The notes under the pieces are model-generated. The model made no database searches. It saw only the letters and a list, made by a program, of their open reading frames with translations, and had not been told where the DNA came from. Of a stretch of DNA of 64,000 bases, positions 1 to 8,499 are shown in pieces. The translations under genes and the position numbers were made by a program. The stretch is from Spongiimicrobium salis (GTDB lineage Bacteria; Bacteroidota; Bacteroidia; Flavobacteriales; Flavobacteriaceae), in NCBI RefSeq assembly GCF_043678055.1, contig NZ_JBHEQA010000001.1:806001-870000 (forward strand). The letters run 5' to 3'. The number at the start of each line of letters is the position of its first letter. Position 1 is the stretch's first letter.

Positions 1-2
1 AT

Positions 3-1340
3 GAAAAGGAGCAAAAAATCATGAAACCTTATCCTCCCCTGGGCTTGCTTTATATTTCCGGATATTTGAACGAGCGCAACGTGGAGAACCATGTCTTTGA
101 TACTACCTTTTACAAAAAAGCCGAACAATTGGCTTTTATCGCAGAAAAACAACCCGACCTCGTAGCAATTTACACCAACTTAATGACCAAAGTTGAGGTG
201 ATTAAACTTATAAAAGAATTCAAGGATAACGCCCGCTATGGCCATCCCAAAATTGTACTTGGGGGTCCGGATCTCACCTATAACCTGGAAAATTATTTAA
301 ACGCGGGAGCCCACTATTTGGTGATTGGGGAAGGCGAGCAAACCTTGCATGAATTACACACTGCAATAACAGAAAAAACCGATGTTTCTGCGGTTAACGG
401 TCTGGCATATCTTGTAGATGGTCTGCTTACAAAAACAGCTCCACGTACCAAGATGAAGGATTTGTCGCAATTGCCTCTTCCCAACAGGGATGCCATACCT
501 ATGGAGAAATATTTGGATACCTGGAAAACACATCATGGACAGAGCTCCATGACCATAAGTACACAAAGAGGTTGTCCCTACACCTGTAAATGGTGCAGTA
601 CGGCTGTCTACGGACAGAGCTACCGCAGAAGACCAGCGCACTTAGTGGTTGAAGAATTGACCATGTTGAAGCACAAATATAATCCAGATGCCATTTGGTT
701 TGTGGATGATGTATTTACCGTAAGCCATAAGTGGATCAAGAGTTTTCACGAAGAAGTTCTTAAAAATGACATCATTGTTCCTTTTGAATGCATTACCAGA
801 GCCGAACGGCTTAACGATGAAATTTTACAATTATTAAAAGAAGCGGGTTGCTATCGCATTTGGATCGGAGCGGAAAGTGGTTCCCAAAAAATCATTGATG
901 CGATGGATCGTCGTGTTGATGTAGATGTTGTAAAATCGGCCATCCAAAAAACCAACGCTCTCGGTATAGAAACCGGCACTTTTATTATGGTAGGTTATCC
1001 TGGTGAGGACGAACAGGATATCAGTGAAACAATAACCTATTTGAAAGCGGCCAATCCAACACATTTTACCATAACTGTTGCCTATCCCATAAAAGGAACA
1101 TCGCTTTACAATGAGATCGAAGATAAAATAACGGTTCAACCAAATTGGGAAACGTCTACGGATAGGGAGATCGACTTTACAAGAACCTACCCCAGAAAGT
1201 TTTATAACCATGCGGTTAGAAAAATTGTGAATGAAGTAAATTATAGTAGAGAAAAACAACGTGATAAGAATCTCAAAAAAATGATTCGTTATAAATTAAA
1301 ATCAACTATTGCCGGTGCCTTTATGAAAATCACTAAATAA
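3..1340 (+). CDS. B12-binding radical SAM protein (5' end outside window)
   Basis: Cobalamin-dependent radical SAM enzyme of the B12-binding-domain/Elp3-like class; members methylate or rearrange unactivated carbons, and the substrate here is unknown. The frame is still open at the left edge, reading EKEQKI before the first ATG at 21, and the usual first beta strand of the B12 domain (ILLINPP type) is missing. The true start therefore probably lies upstream of the window. From the ATG, residues 1-150 are the Rossmann-like B12 domain (PYPPLGLLYISGYL, VLGGPD, VIGEGE). The 4Fe-4S motif CPYTCKWC follows at about C185, C189 and C192, and a TIM-barrel with the GAESGSQ and GYPGE signatures follows that. 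The stop is one base from the next ATG at 1342. It is the first of four B12-binding radical SAM genes in 20 kb. Confidence 0.9.
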   Translation, partial: EKEQKIMKPYPPLGLLYISGYLNERNVENHVFDTTFYKKAEQLAFIAEKQPDLVAIYTNLMTKVEVIKLIKEFKDNARYGHPKIVLGGPDLTYNLENYLNAGAHYLVIGEGEQTLHELHTAITEKTDVSAVNGLAYLVDGLLTKTAPRTKMKDLSQLPLPNRDAIPMEKYLDTWKTHHGQSSMTISTQRGCPYTCKWCSTAVYGQSYRRRPAHLVVEELTMLKHKYNPDAIWFVDDVFTVSHKWIKSFHEEVLKNDIIVPFECITRAERLNDEILQLLKEAGCYRIWIGAESGSQKIIDAMDRRVDVDVVKSAIQKTNALGIETGTFIMVGYPGEDEQDISETITYLKAANPTHFTITVAYPIKGTSLYNEIEDKITVQPNWETSTDREIDFTRTYPRKFYNHAVRKIVNEVNYSREKQRDKNLKKMIRYKLKSTIAGAFMKITK

Positions 1341-1341
1341 T

Positions 1342-2424
1342 ATGAAATCATTCCTTTCTACATTATCTTTTGCCTTGGTTTTAGTCTGTTTTTCCTGCGC
1401 TAAGCAAGACAATGAAATTTCCCTGAAATGGAATAAGGCTCATGATGAGGATACTTTTGAAAGAAGTATTACAGGGCTAAAATGGGCGTTGTCCTATTTA
1501 GGATCTACAGTAGCGAATGACTCCACATTACTAAAATTTAATCCCAAAGACTCCATCATTACGCTAGATGCTAATCAACTTGGGTTTTCCAAAGAGGCGG
1601 CCACCGTCCTATCCAAACTGCATTACAATTTTAAAAATACAGAGGCTTATACTATCAATAAAACATTTGACCTTGGCAGGTATGTATCATTGATCTTTGG
1701 GCGTTCCCATAATTATTATGCCATTGCAGGTGTCCCAGAAGATCTCGAGGCATTTGATCAACTTTATCAGTTTTCGGAAGCAAAGGGTTATATTGACAAC
1801 TCCAGCATTTCAAAGGTAGATCGGATCATTTCTTTTTCCAATATCCATGAAAAAAATAATCAAGCTTTTATATCCGCAGAAATAGATAGTATTAGCAAAG
1901 ATACCTTAGAATATGAGACCATGCAGATAATGCCCAACGGACAATTAAAATTTGGTGTTTACGATTTGGACGGGAAAATAAAAAGAGTTGCCAATAAAAA
2001 TGTTACCCGGGCCGGAAAGCCCGCAAAGTGTATTTGGTGTCATGAGGTAGTTGTACAACCCTTATACAGATCACAGAAAAATCATGATACCTATCTAAAA
2101 TATACCACCTTTAATGATACCTTGAAATATTTTAACCATAGGTTACAGACTTATCAAGATTCATTGTGGAAGGACAAAAATTTTAAAAACAAAAAATTAC
2201 ATTCCGAATTGGAATTGCTTTACATTGCTTTTATGGAACCCAATGCAGAGCGCATATCTAGAGAATGGAATATGCCTGTAACGGAAGTAAAACAGAAACT
2301 ATCGCATTTAGAGACACATGTTTACGAAGAGTTTGTGTTTTTAGGAGATTCGTATCACAGAAAGGATATCGATGCCTTGGCACCCTTTCAGGTGCAAGAA
2401 GCACCTGAAAGCATTCGGGAGTAA
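1342..2424 (+). CDS. Lipoprotein with a single CxxCH heme c motif
   Basis: A 360-residue exported protein that I cannot assign to a named family. The N-terminus is a type II signal peptide with a lipobox ending FSC at about residue 19, so it should be lipid-anchored in the periplasm or on the outer membrane. A single CIWCH motif lies at C230-H234, the covalent heme c attachment signature, so it may be a monoheme cytochrome-like protein. The rest is a mixed alpha/beta sequence with a charged helical C-terminal half and no other recognisable motif. It starts one base after the stop of the radical SAM gene and precedes the heptose genes, so it is probably co-transcribed. The heme assignment rests only on the pentapeptide, which could be fortuitous. 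A redox role beside the radical SAM enzymes is inference. Confidence 0.75.
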   Translation: MKSFLSTLSFALVLVCFSCAKQDNEISLKWNKAHDEDTFERSITGLKWALSYLGSTVANDSTLLKFNPKDSIITLDANQLGFSKEAATVLSKLHYNFKNTEAYTINKTFDLGRYVSLIFGRSHNYYAIAGVPEDLEAFDQLYQFSEAKGYIDNSSISKVDRIISFSNIHEKNNQAFISAEIDSISKDTLEYETMQIMPNGQLKFGVYDLDGKIKRVANKNVTRAGKPAKCIWCHEVVVQPLYRSQKNHDTYLKYTTFNDTLKYFNHRLQTYQDSLWKDKNFKNKKLHSELELLYIAFMEPNAERISREWNMPVTEVKQKLSHLETHVYEEFVFLGDSYHRKDIDALAPFQVQEAPESIRE

Positions 2425-2516
2425 CTATATCACTAAAAGTGTTGGTCTTAAAAAGACTGTAGTGTTTTATGGAATTAAAAGATGACCCTATAAACGAATG
2501 GGCAAATGCTTACATT

Positions 2517-3035
2517 ATGAGAACTGTATTTGTAGATAGGGATGGCGTAATCAACAAAGACACTGGATATGTACACAAAATTGAAGATTTTGAATTTTCG
2601 GAAGGGGTTTTTGACAGCTTCAAGTATTTAAAAAGCAGAGGGTTTGATTTAATTATTGTGACCAATCAATCCGGAATTGGGCGAGGGTATTACAAGGAGC
2701 AGGATTTTAATATTCTTACCCATTGGATGTTGAATAGATTTAATGAACAAGGAATAGCAATATTGGATGTCCTATATTGTCCACACAAACAAGAGGACAA
2801 TTGCAATTGCAGAAAACCAAGAACGGGCATGTTGGAAGAGGCCGATAAGAAATATAAGATAGATAAGAAAAATTCATGGATGATAGGTGATAAGGAAAGT
2901 GACATTAGTGCAGCGAATACCTTTGGCATTTCCAATACGATCCTCATTAAAAATGACCGCACTTTTTTAAAACAAAAGAGCGATGCTCAATTTATACTCC
3001 CATCTCTGAATGAAATCAGTAATTATATTCGTTAG
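2517..3035 (+). CDS. gmhB: D-glycero-beta-D-manno-heptose 1,7-bisphosphate 7-phosphatase
   Basis: HAD-superfamily phosphatase that removes the 7-phosphate from heptose 1,7-bisphosphate, the third step of ADP-heptose synthesis in the cytoplasm. The HAD motif I is FVDRDGVINKD with nucleophile and acid/base aspartates, followed by motif II VTNQSGIGRG. The GmhB zinc loop CPHKQEDNCNC then CRKPRTGM and motif III/IV GDKESDI come next. I chose the ATG at 2517 because it places DRDG a few residues from the N-terminus, as is usual in the family. An in-frame ATG at 2469 would add 16 residues of no recognisable homology. The protein is then 172 residues, slightly short of typical. It sits 11 bases before hldD. 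Histidinol-phosphate phosphatases share the fold, but the neighbours point to GmhB. Confidence 0.9.
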   Translation: MRTVFVDRDGVINKDTGYVHKIEDFEFSEGVFDSFKYLKSRGFDLIIVTNQSGIGRGYYKEQDFNILTHWMLNRFNEQGIAILDVLYCPHKQEDNCNCRKPRTGMLEEADKKYKIDKKNSWMIGDKESDISAANTFGISNTILIKNDRTFLKQKSDAQFILPSLNEISNYIR

Positions 3036-3046
3036 AACGTATTTCA

Positions 3047-4042
3047 ATGGAAGAAAGCTTTACGAATAAAACCATATTAATAACAGGTGGCGCCGGATTC
3101 ATTGGATCCAACATCGCGCTCCACTTAGAGGAGGTATATCCTCAAAGTAAGGTCGTGGTTTTTGATCTGTTCAGGAACGGGGAAACTTTCGAAAACGGGA
3201 ATTTGAGGAGTTTTGGGCATTACAAAAACTTAATTGGTTTTAAAGGAGATATTATCTGTGGGGACATTACGAATAGTGCGGACCTTGGTACATTGAACTC
3301 GTATCAATTCGATTATATTTTCCATTTAGCTGCAATTTCGGATACACGTGTTTATGATCAAGAAGCAATCATGAGAACCAATGTCAATAGTTTTCATAGG
3401 ATTTTGGAAATCACCCGATCTCATGGGGCAAAACTTGTGTATGCCAGTTCGGCGGCCACCTATGGTTCCAGTCCGTCTCCTCAAAAAATTGGTGATGATG
3501 CCCCGGAAAACACCTATGGATTTTCAAAGTATGCCATGGATCAAATGGCTAAAACCTATAGTTTAGCATATCCAAAAATGCATATTGTAGGTCTTAAATA
3601 TTTCAATGTTTATGGGGAGGGAGAATATTATAAAAACAAGACTTCTTCCATGGTCATTCAACTAGCACACCAAATTTTGGCAGGAAAATCTCCGCGTTTA
3701 TTTATCGGTTCGGATAAAATCATGCGCGATTTTGTGTACATCAAAGACGTTATCACCGCCAATATCCTTGCATGCTCTACAAATAAAAATGGCATTTATA
3801 ATATCGGTAGCGGCATAAGTCGTAGTTTTTATGACATCGCACATATCTTGCAACAAGAACTAAATAATCATACCGAAATCGATTATTTTGAAAATCCCTA
3901 TACGGCCTATCAAACGGATACTAGGGCAGATATCAGTTTAAGTCAAAAATTTCTAGGCTACCAACCAAAATACACCTTGGAACAGGGCATTAGCGACTAT
4001 ATCCCTTATATCAAACAAACGTTTAATTGGAGCAACAAATAA
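3047..4042 (+). CDS. hldD: ADP-L-glycero-D-manno-heptose 6-epimerase
   Basis: Extended short-chain dehydrogenase that epimerises ADP-D-glycero-D-manno-heptose at C6 to give ADP-L-glycero-D-manno-heptose, the last step of the pathway. The NADP-binding GGAGFIGSN loop lies near residue 15. The catalytic Tyr/Lys pair is in YGFSK, and KYFNVYGEGEYYKNKTSS is characteristic of the HldD subfamily rather than of GalE-like epimerases. At 331 residues it matches the usual length of about 310-330. Its stop overlaps the next ATG by one base (TAATG at 4040-4044), so hldD and hldE are likely translationally coupled. It lies within the four-gene heptose cassette, which strongly supports the name. Confidence 0.93.
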   Translation: MEESFTNKTILITGGAGFIGSNIALHLEEVYPQSKVVVFDLFRNGETFENGNLRSFGHYKNLIGFKGDIICGDITNSADLGTLNSYQFDYIFHLAAISDTRVYDQEAIMRTNVNSFHRILEITRSHGAKLVYASSAATYGSSPSPQKIGDDAPENTYGFSKYAMDQMAKTYSLAYPKMHIVGLKYFNVYGEGEYYKNKTSSMVIQLAHQILAGKSPRLFIGSDKIMRDFVYIKDVITANILACSTNKNGIYNIGSGISRSFYDIAHILQQELNNHTEIDYFENPYTAYQTDTRADISLSQKFLGYQPKYTLEQGISDYIPYIKQTFNWSNK

Positions 4043-5418
4043 TGAAAAACATTTTAGTTTTAGGGGATCTAATGATCGATAAATATCTGATCGGGAGCAG
4101 CAAACGCATCTCTCCGGAAGCCCCTGTGCCCGTGATTGATATCAGTGAAGAAAAATCGGTCCTGGGTGGCGCGGGCAACGTCGTGAACAACCTATTGGCT
4201 TTTGGTGCCCATGTAGATGTTATCAGCGTAATTGGCAGTTGCGACAATGCATCCGTCTTGCATAATTTACTTCAAAAGAAAAACATTTCCACAGATTATA
4301 TTATTGTTGAACACGGTAGGCTAATCACTAAAAAGACAAGGATTCTCTCTTCAAATCAACAGATCGTGCGCTACGATAGGGAAACCACAAAAGATATTTC
4401 CGAAGAGAGTGCAGACAAAGTTTTTGAAATCTATTCGTCCATAATTAAAAATTATGAAATAATAATCCTCTCGGATTATGGAAAAGGGGTGTTAACAGAC
4501 CTATTGACAAGTAAGATCATTAAGCGCGCCAAAGAAGAAAATATCAAAGTAATCGCCGACCCCAAAGGCAGTGATTATTCAAAATATACGGGTGCTTATT
4601 TGCTAACTCCCAATAAGAAAGAAGCCAATATTGCTACGGGTTTTGACCCCAACAATACCGATCTATCTGATAGCATTCAAAAACTCAAATCGGCCTATGA
4701 ACTAGAAGTTTCCATTATTACCTTAAGTCAGGATGGGATAGCTGTTTTTGATGATGAACTCAGAATATTCCCTACTAAGGCCAAAGAAGTATATGATGTT
4801 ACTGGAGCCGGCGATACTGTCATTGCTGCCATAGGGTATAAATTAGCACATGATAGTCATATTGATGAAGCTATAAAATTCGCGAATTTGGCCGCTGGTA
4901 TTGTTGTTGGTAAAATTGGGGTAGCGACCGCAACAATTGATGAAATTTATGCCAATCAACATCATATCAAAACCCGGGATGAAATCGAAGTAATTGCGGA
5001 CAACGCCAAACGACAAAAGAAAAAAGTAGTATTTACCAATGGTTGCTTTGACATTCTACATCTTGGTCATATCACCTATTTGGAAAAGGCAAAAGCACTT
5101 GGGGATATTTTAATTGTGGGCGTAAATACAGATGACTCTGTGAAAAGAATAAAAGGGAACAAGCGTCCCATTAATCCAGAATTTGACAGGGCCTACCTTT
5201 TAAAATCGTTAAAATCTGTTGACTATACCGTGCTTTTTGATGAGAACACGCCTTACGAATTAATTAAAGTGATACAGCCAAACGTTTTGGTCAAAGGCGC
5301 CGATTATCAAAATAAAGAAGTAGTGGGCAGTGATATTGCCGACACCGTTACGCTCATAGATTTTGTAGAAGGCAAAAGCACATCGGAGATAATTAACAAA
5401 TTAAGGAATGATATCTGA
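4042..5418 (+). CDS. hldE: Bifunctional heptose 7-phosphate kinase / heptose 1-phosphate adenylyltransferase
   Basis: Fused cytoplasmic enzyme for steps two and four of ADP-heptose synthesis. The N-terminal ribokinase/PfkB domain spans about residues 1-310, with GGAGNVVNN near the start and the catalytic GAGD loop ending at Asp258. The C-terminal cytidylyltransferase-like domain has FTNGCFDILHLGH with His340 and His343. The chosen ATG at 4042 gives 458 residues, close to the E. coli enzyme, and a classical start MKNILVLGDLMIDKY. The longer frame opens with a TTG at 4027 inside hldD and is not needed. The 3' end overlaps gmhA by 11 bases. Having both domains fused points to the ADP route rather than the GDP-D,D-heptose route of S-layer glycans. 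Confidence 0.94.
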   Translation: MKNILVLGDLMIDKYLIGSSKRISPEAPVPVIDISEEKSVLGGAGNVVNNLLAFGAHVDVISVIGSCDNASVLHNLLQKKNISTDYIIVEHGRLITKKTRILSSNQQIVRYDRETTKDISEESADKVFEIYSSIIKNYEIIILSDYGKGVLTDLLTSKIIKRAKEENIKVIADPKGSDYSKYTGAYLLTPNKKEANIATGFDPNNTDLSDSIQKLKSAYELEVSIITLSQDGIAVFDDELRIFPTKAKEVYDVTGAGDTVIAAIGYKLAHDSHIDEAIKFANLAAGIVVGKIGVATATIDEIYANQHHIKTRDEIEVIADNAKRQKKKVVFTNGCFDILHLGHITYLEKAKALGDILIVGVNTDDSVKRIKGNKRPINPEFDRAYLLKSLKSVDYTVLFDENTPYELIKVIQPNVLVKGADYQNKEVVGSDIADTVTLIDFVEGKSTSEIINKLRNDI

Positions 5419-5980
5419 AAAATTAACAGAACATATTAAGGTAATAGAGCAGACTATTCAGTTATATGAAAAGGATATTCTTCTTATCGCAAATACTTGT
5501 ATTGAACGTCTGGAGGCAGGCGGAAAAATTGTCCTATTTGGAAATGGAGGCAGTGCAGCAGATGCCCAACATATGGCTGCAGAGCTTGTCGGTAATTTCA
5601 ACAGCAAGCAAAGAAGGGCATTACCAGCAATCGCATTAACAACAGATACCTCAGCCCTCACCTCCATTAGCAATGATTTTTCATATGACGATGTATTTTC
5701 CCGGCAATTGGAGGCTTTTGTTTCCGCTAAAGATGTTGTCATTGGCATAAGTACCAGTGGAACAAGTAAAAATGTGATCAACGCCCTTAAACTTGCAAAA
5801 GCCAGACAAAGTTTTGTCGTTGGATTAAGTGGTAACGAAGGCGGATCAATGAACAGCCTTTGCGACAGAAACATTGTGGTAAGCTCAACGCACACCTCAA
5901 GAATACAGGAAACCCATATATTCATTGCGCATTGCATTTGTGATATCATCGATAAACATTTTATAAAAACTGCGTCATAA
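5408..5980 (+). CDS. gmhA: Sedoheptulose 7-phosphate isomerase
   Basis: SIS-domain isomerase that converts sedoheptulose 7-phosphate to D-glycero-D-manno-heptose 7-phosphate, the entry step to all nucleotide-heptoses. The 190-residue protein is the standard size. It shows FGNGGSAADAQHMAAELVG, then GISTSGTSKNVINAL for phosphosugar binding, and ETHIFIAHCICDIID near the C-terminus, with the conserved catalytic His. The start ATG overlaps the end of hldE by 11 bases. With gmhB, hldD and hldE it completes the five-step ADP-L-glycero-D-manno-heptose pathway within 3.5 kb. Confidence 0.94.
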   Translation: MISEKLTEHIKVIEQTIQLYEKDILLIANTCIERLEAGGKIVLFGNGGSAADAQHMAAELVGNFNSKQRRALPAIALTTDTSALTSISNDFSYDDVFSRQLEAFVSAKDVVIGISTSGTSKNVINALKLAKARQSFVVGLSGNEGGSMNSLCDRNIVVSSTHTSRIQETHIFIAHCICDIIDKHFIKTAS

Positions 5981-5994
5981 GCCCATTTTATTGA

Positions 5995-7104
5995 ATGAAA
6001 CATCAATTTTTAATTTTTATCGACAGTCTTTTCAAACCCTTCTATACCGTGATAAATGCACTGAAACGGAAAGGGGAGTCTTCTCCTGAAAATCAGCATT
6101 TTTTGGTTTTAAAGTTTTTTGGATTGGGCAGTATCACAAGGATTGTTCATGTCATGGATGCCATAGCTCTCCCAAAGGAACGAGTGACCTTTGTTACCCT
6201 GTATAAAAACAAATCGGTTATTGATCTCTTGGATTTACAGGCTCTTTATGTGAACACTAAGCACCCATTGATTTTTATTCGTAGTGTATTCCAACTCATT
6301 GTCCACATCTGGAAATTAAAAAATACGACCATACTGGATATGGAACGGGCTTCAAACATTTCTGGGCTGTTTAGACTGATGATCGGATTTAAAAAACCTT
6401 GTCACTCCTTTCATTTTAAATCGGAAAATCAAAATAGACCAGGGCAATTCTTTGTATCGCTAAAAAATAAACCCGCAACACAGGCTATAGCGGAGATGTT
6501 CCATCACACATATATTGAACCTTTGGCACGGGAAAACAAACCTATTAGCTCTAATAAAGTATTTGTAAATATCAATGCTGGAAATTATATTTCCGAACGC
6601 AAATTTACGCCTTCAAAATATGCCGATTTAATAAAAACACTCCACGATAAAAACCCCCATTGGGAATTTTATTTAACCGGAGCAAAGGCTGAATATCACT
6701 ATGTAGAAGCGTTTAAAAATCGTTTAACAAGCCTTGGAATTCCCGCTCCTCAAGTATACAATATTGCTGGCCAACATAATTTATCCGGGTTCATCACCTT
6801 TTTGGAAGAAGCTAAACTTTTTATTACCAATGACTCAGGCCCTTTGCATTTGGCCCATTTCTTTGGGATAAAAACGGTAGGTATATGGGGGCCAACTTCT
6901 TCGCGTTTAGTAGGGTATAAAGACAGTAACCATATGCTTAACTTTAACCCAGAAATAGATTGTGCGCCTTGTTTTACACATCCAAAATCTCAAATCGCAA
7001 AATCTTGCCAAGGAGAGATCACCTGCTTTAAGCTGAGAAATACAGGGGAAATGGCCTCAAAAATAATTAGCTTCGCAAAGCTGGAAAAAGAAATTGTAGC
7101 ATGA
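5995..7104 (+). CDS. GT9 family heptosyltransferase-like glycosyltransferase
   Basis: Inverting GT-B glycosyltransferase of family GT9 (WaaC/WaaF/WaaQ type), expected to transfer a heptose from ADP-heptose onto a lipid or core sugar at the inner face of the cytoplasmic membrane. The C-terminal half has the diagnostic NDSGPLHLAHFFGIKTVGIWGPTS block, which binds the nucleotide sugar, and a preceding ITFLEEAKLFI segment. The N-terminus (FLVLKFFGLGSITR) matches the GT9 first strand, which normally reads KFxGLGD; here the aspartate position is Ser. At 369 residues it is of usual length. The gene lies 14 bases after gmhA, which supports use of the heptose made by the cassette. The ATGA overlap at 7101-7104 couples it to the next gene. 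The acceptor is unknown. Confidence 0.85.
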   Translation: MKHQFLIFIDSLFKPFYTVINALKRKGESSPENQHFLVLKFFGLGSITRIVHVMDAIALPKERVTFVTLYKNKSVIDLLDLQALYVNTKHPLIFIRSVFQLIVHIWKLKNTTILDMERASNISGLFRLMIGFKKPCHSFHFKSENQNRPGQFFVSLKNKPATQAIAEMFHHTYIEPLARENKPISSNKVFVNINAGNYISERKFTPSKYADLIKTLHDKNPHWEFYLTGAKAEYHYVEAFKNRLTSLGIPAPQVYNIAGQHNLSGFITFLEEAKLFITNDSGPLHLAHFFGIKTVGIWGPTSSRLVGYKDSNHMLNFNPEIDCAPCFTHPKSQIAKSCQGEITCFKLRNTGEMASKIISFAKLEKEIVA

Positions 7105-8492
7105 GTTCAGCCAAACACATCCTGTTTTTAAATCCTCCCGGAAAAAAAATCTATATCAGGGACTACTATTGCTCTAAGGTTTCAAAGGCATATTACCTTC
7201 CACAACCTGTTGATTTATTAATGCAATCTACCTTTTTCGATGAACCCGATTATAGGGTCTCGGTTATAGACTGTATTGCTGAAAAAATAAATGAAAAATC
7301 GGCACTTGAGAAAATTGATCGTTCCGACCCCGATTATATTATTGGCTTGATCGGTGCTGTTTCCCTACCCGAAGACCTCGCCTTTTACAAAGCCATAAAA
7401 AAAAGAAAACCCAATGTTATCATTGCCTGTTCTGGTGATGCACTCCTGGAGAAACATCAGGAGAAATTTCAAAAATATGATTGGTTGGATGCCATTATAA
7501 CCAATTTTTTCAAGGATGGCTTTAAACAATTCCTAGAAGGGAAAGAAGAAATTGAAGGTCTGGTGTACCGATCAAATGAAGGAGTTATCACAAAACCCAG
7601 TAAGCGTTCCAAGCCAATGGATATGGCCGCGCCAAAACAATCTCTTTTTAAAGGTCACTATAGAATGCCCTTTGCCAATGCACTTCCTATAGCTACAGTT
7701 TTGACCAATTACGCCTGCCCCTACCCCTGTACATTTTGTATTATGTCTACCCTCCCCTATACCACACGTACAGCCGCTTCCATCATTTCCGAATTGAAAA
7801 CATTGAAAGAAAATGGATATCGCTTTCTATATTTTTCCGATCAGACCTTCTTTCAATCCAAAGCCATTACCAAGGAAGTTTTGGAGTGGATGGTTGCCGA
7901 GAACTACGGTCTAAATTGGATGTGCTTTTCTAGGGTAGATGTGTTGGACGAAAAAGAATTGAAATTGATGAAGGCTGCAGGTTGCTCTCTAATTATGTTT
8001 GGTGTAGAATGGGCGGAGGATGAGTTATTGACCCACTATAAAAAACACTATACCACGGAACAGATAAAAACAACCTTTGCTTTGTCAAAACAACTTGGGA
8101 TAAAGCGCCTGGGGACGTTTTTAATCGGAGTGCCGGGACAATCCAAGCAATCCATATTGAATACCATGGTTTTTGCAAAGGAAATTGAGGCTGATTATGC
8201 ATCCTTTAATGTTGCCGTACCGCGTAGCAATACGTCTTTCAGAACAGAGGCGCTCACCAACGGATTGATTGATGATTCCTTGGAAATCATGGACCAATCC
8301 GGAAATGAAGTGACTATTGGCACAGGGATACTAAGCAAAAAGGAGTTGCAACAGTTGAGAAATAAAGCGTATCGATCTTTTTACTTCAGGCCCAAATATA
8401 TCTGGGACAAATTGCTCAGTTTACGAAATTGGACAGAATTCAAAATTCATTTTAGAGAAGGCTGGTATGTACTTAAATCAGTATTCAACTAA
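7101..8492 (+). CDS. B12-binding radical SAM protein
   Basis: Second cobalamin-type radical SAM enzyme, 463 residues. The N-terminus HILFLNPPGKK is the first strand of the B12-binding domain and DYIIGLIG is a later strand. The 4Fe-4S motif CPYPCTFC is at C206, C210 and C213. The barrel follows with YFSDQTFF, MFGVEWAEDE and FLIGVPGQSKQS, ending in a helical tail of about 60 residues. The start ATG overlaps the stop of the GT9 gene, and the stop is 7 bases before the next start. It is clearly diverged from the other B12-binding radical SAM genes nearby, so it probably has its own substrate. Methylation of a glycan or lipid precursor is possible, but the sequence does not show the reaction. Confidence 0.9.
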   Translation: MSSAKHILFLNPPGKKIYIRDYYCSKVSKAYYLPQPVDLLMQSTFFDEPDYRVSVIDCIAEKINEKSALEKIDRSDPDYIIGLIGAVSLPEDLAFYKAIKKRKPNVIIACSGDALLEKHQEKFQKYDWLDAIITNFFKDGFKQFLEGKEEIEGLVYRSNEGVITKPSKRSKPMDMAAPKQSLFKGHYRMPFANALPIATVLTNYACPYPCTFCIMSTLPYTTRTAASIISELKTLKENGYRFLYFSDQTFFQSKAITKEVLEWMVAENYGLNWMCFSRVDVLDEKELKLMKAAGCSLIMFGVEWAEDELLTHYKKHYTTEQIKTTFALSKQLGIKRLGTFLIGVPGQSKQSILNTMVFAKEIEADYASFNVAVPRSNTSFRTEALTNGLIDDSLEIMDQSGNEVTIGTGILSKKELQQLRNKAYRSFYFRPKYIWDKLLSLRNWTEFKIHFREGWYVLKSVFN

Positions 8493-8499
8493 TTAGCTT

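Noticed and set aside
5458..6006. 182-codon reverse frame over gmhA
   Set aside because: It lies wholly over a certain gene and has no motif.
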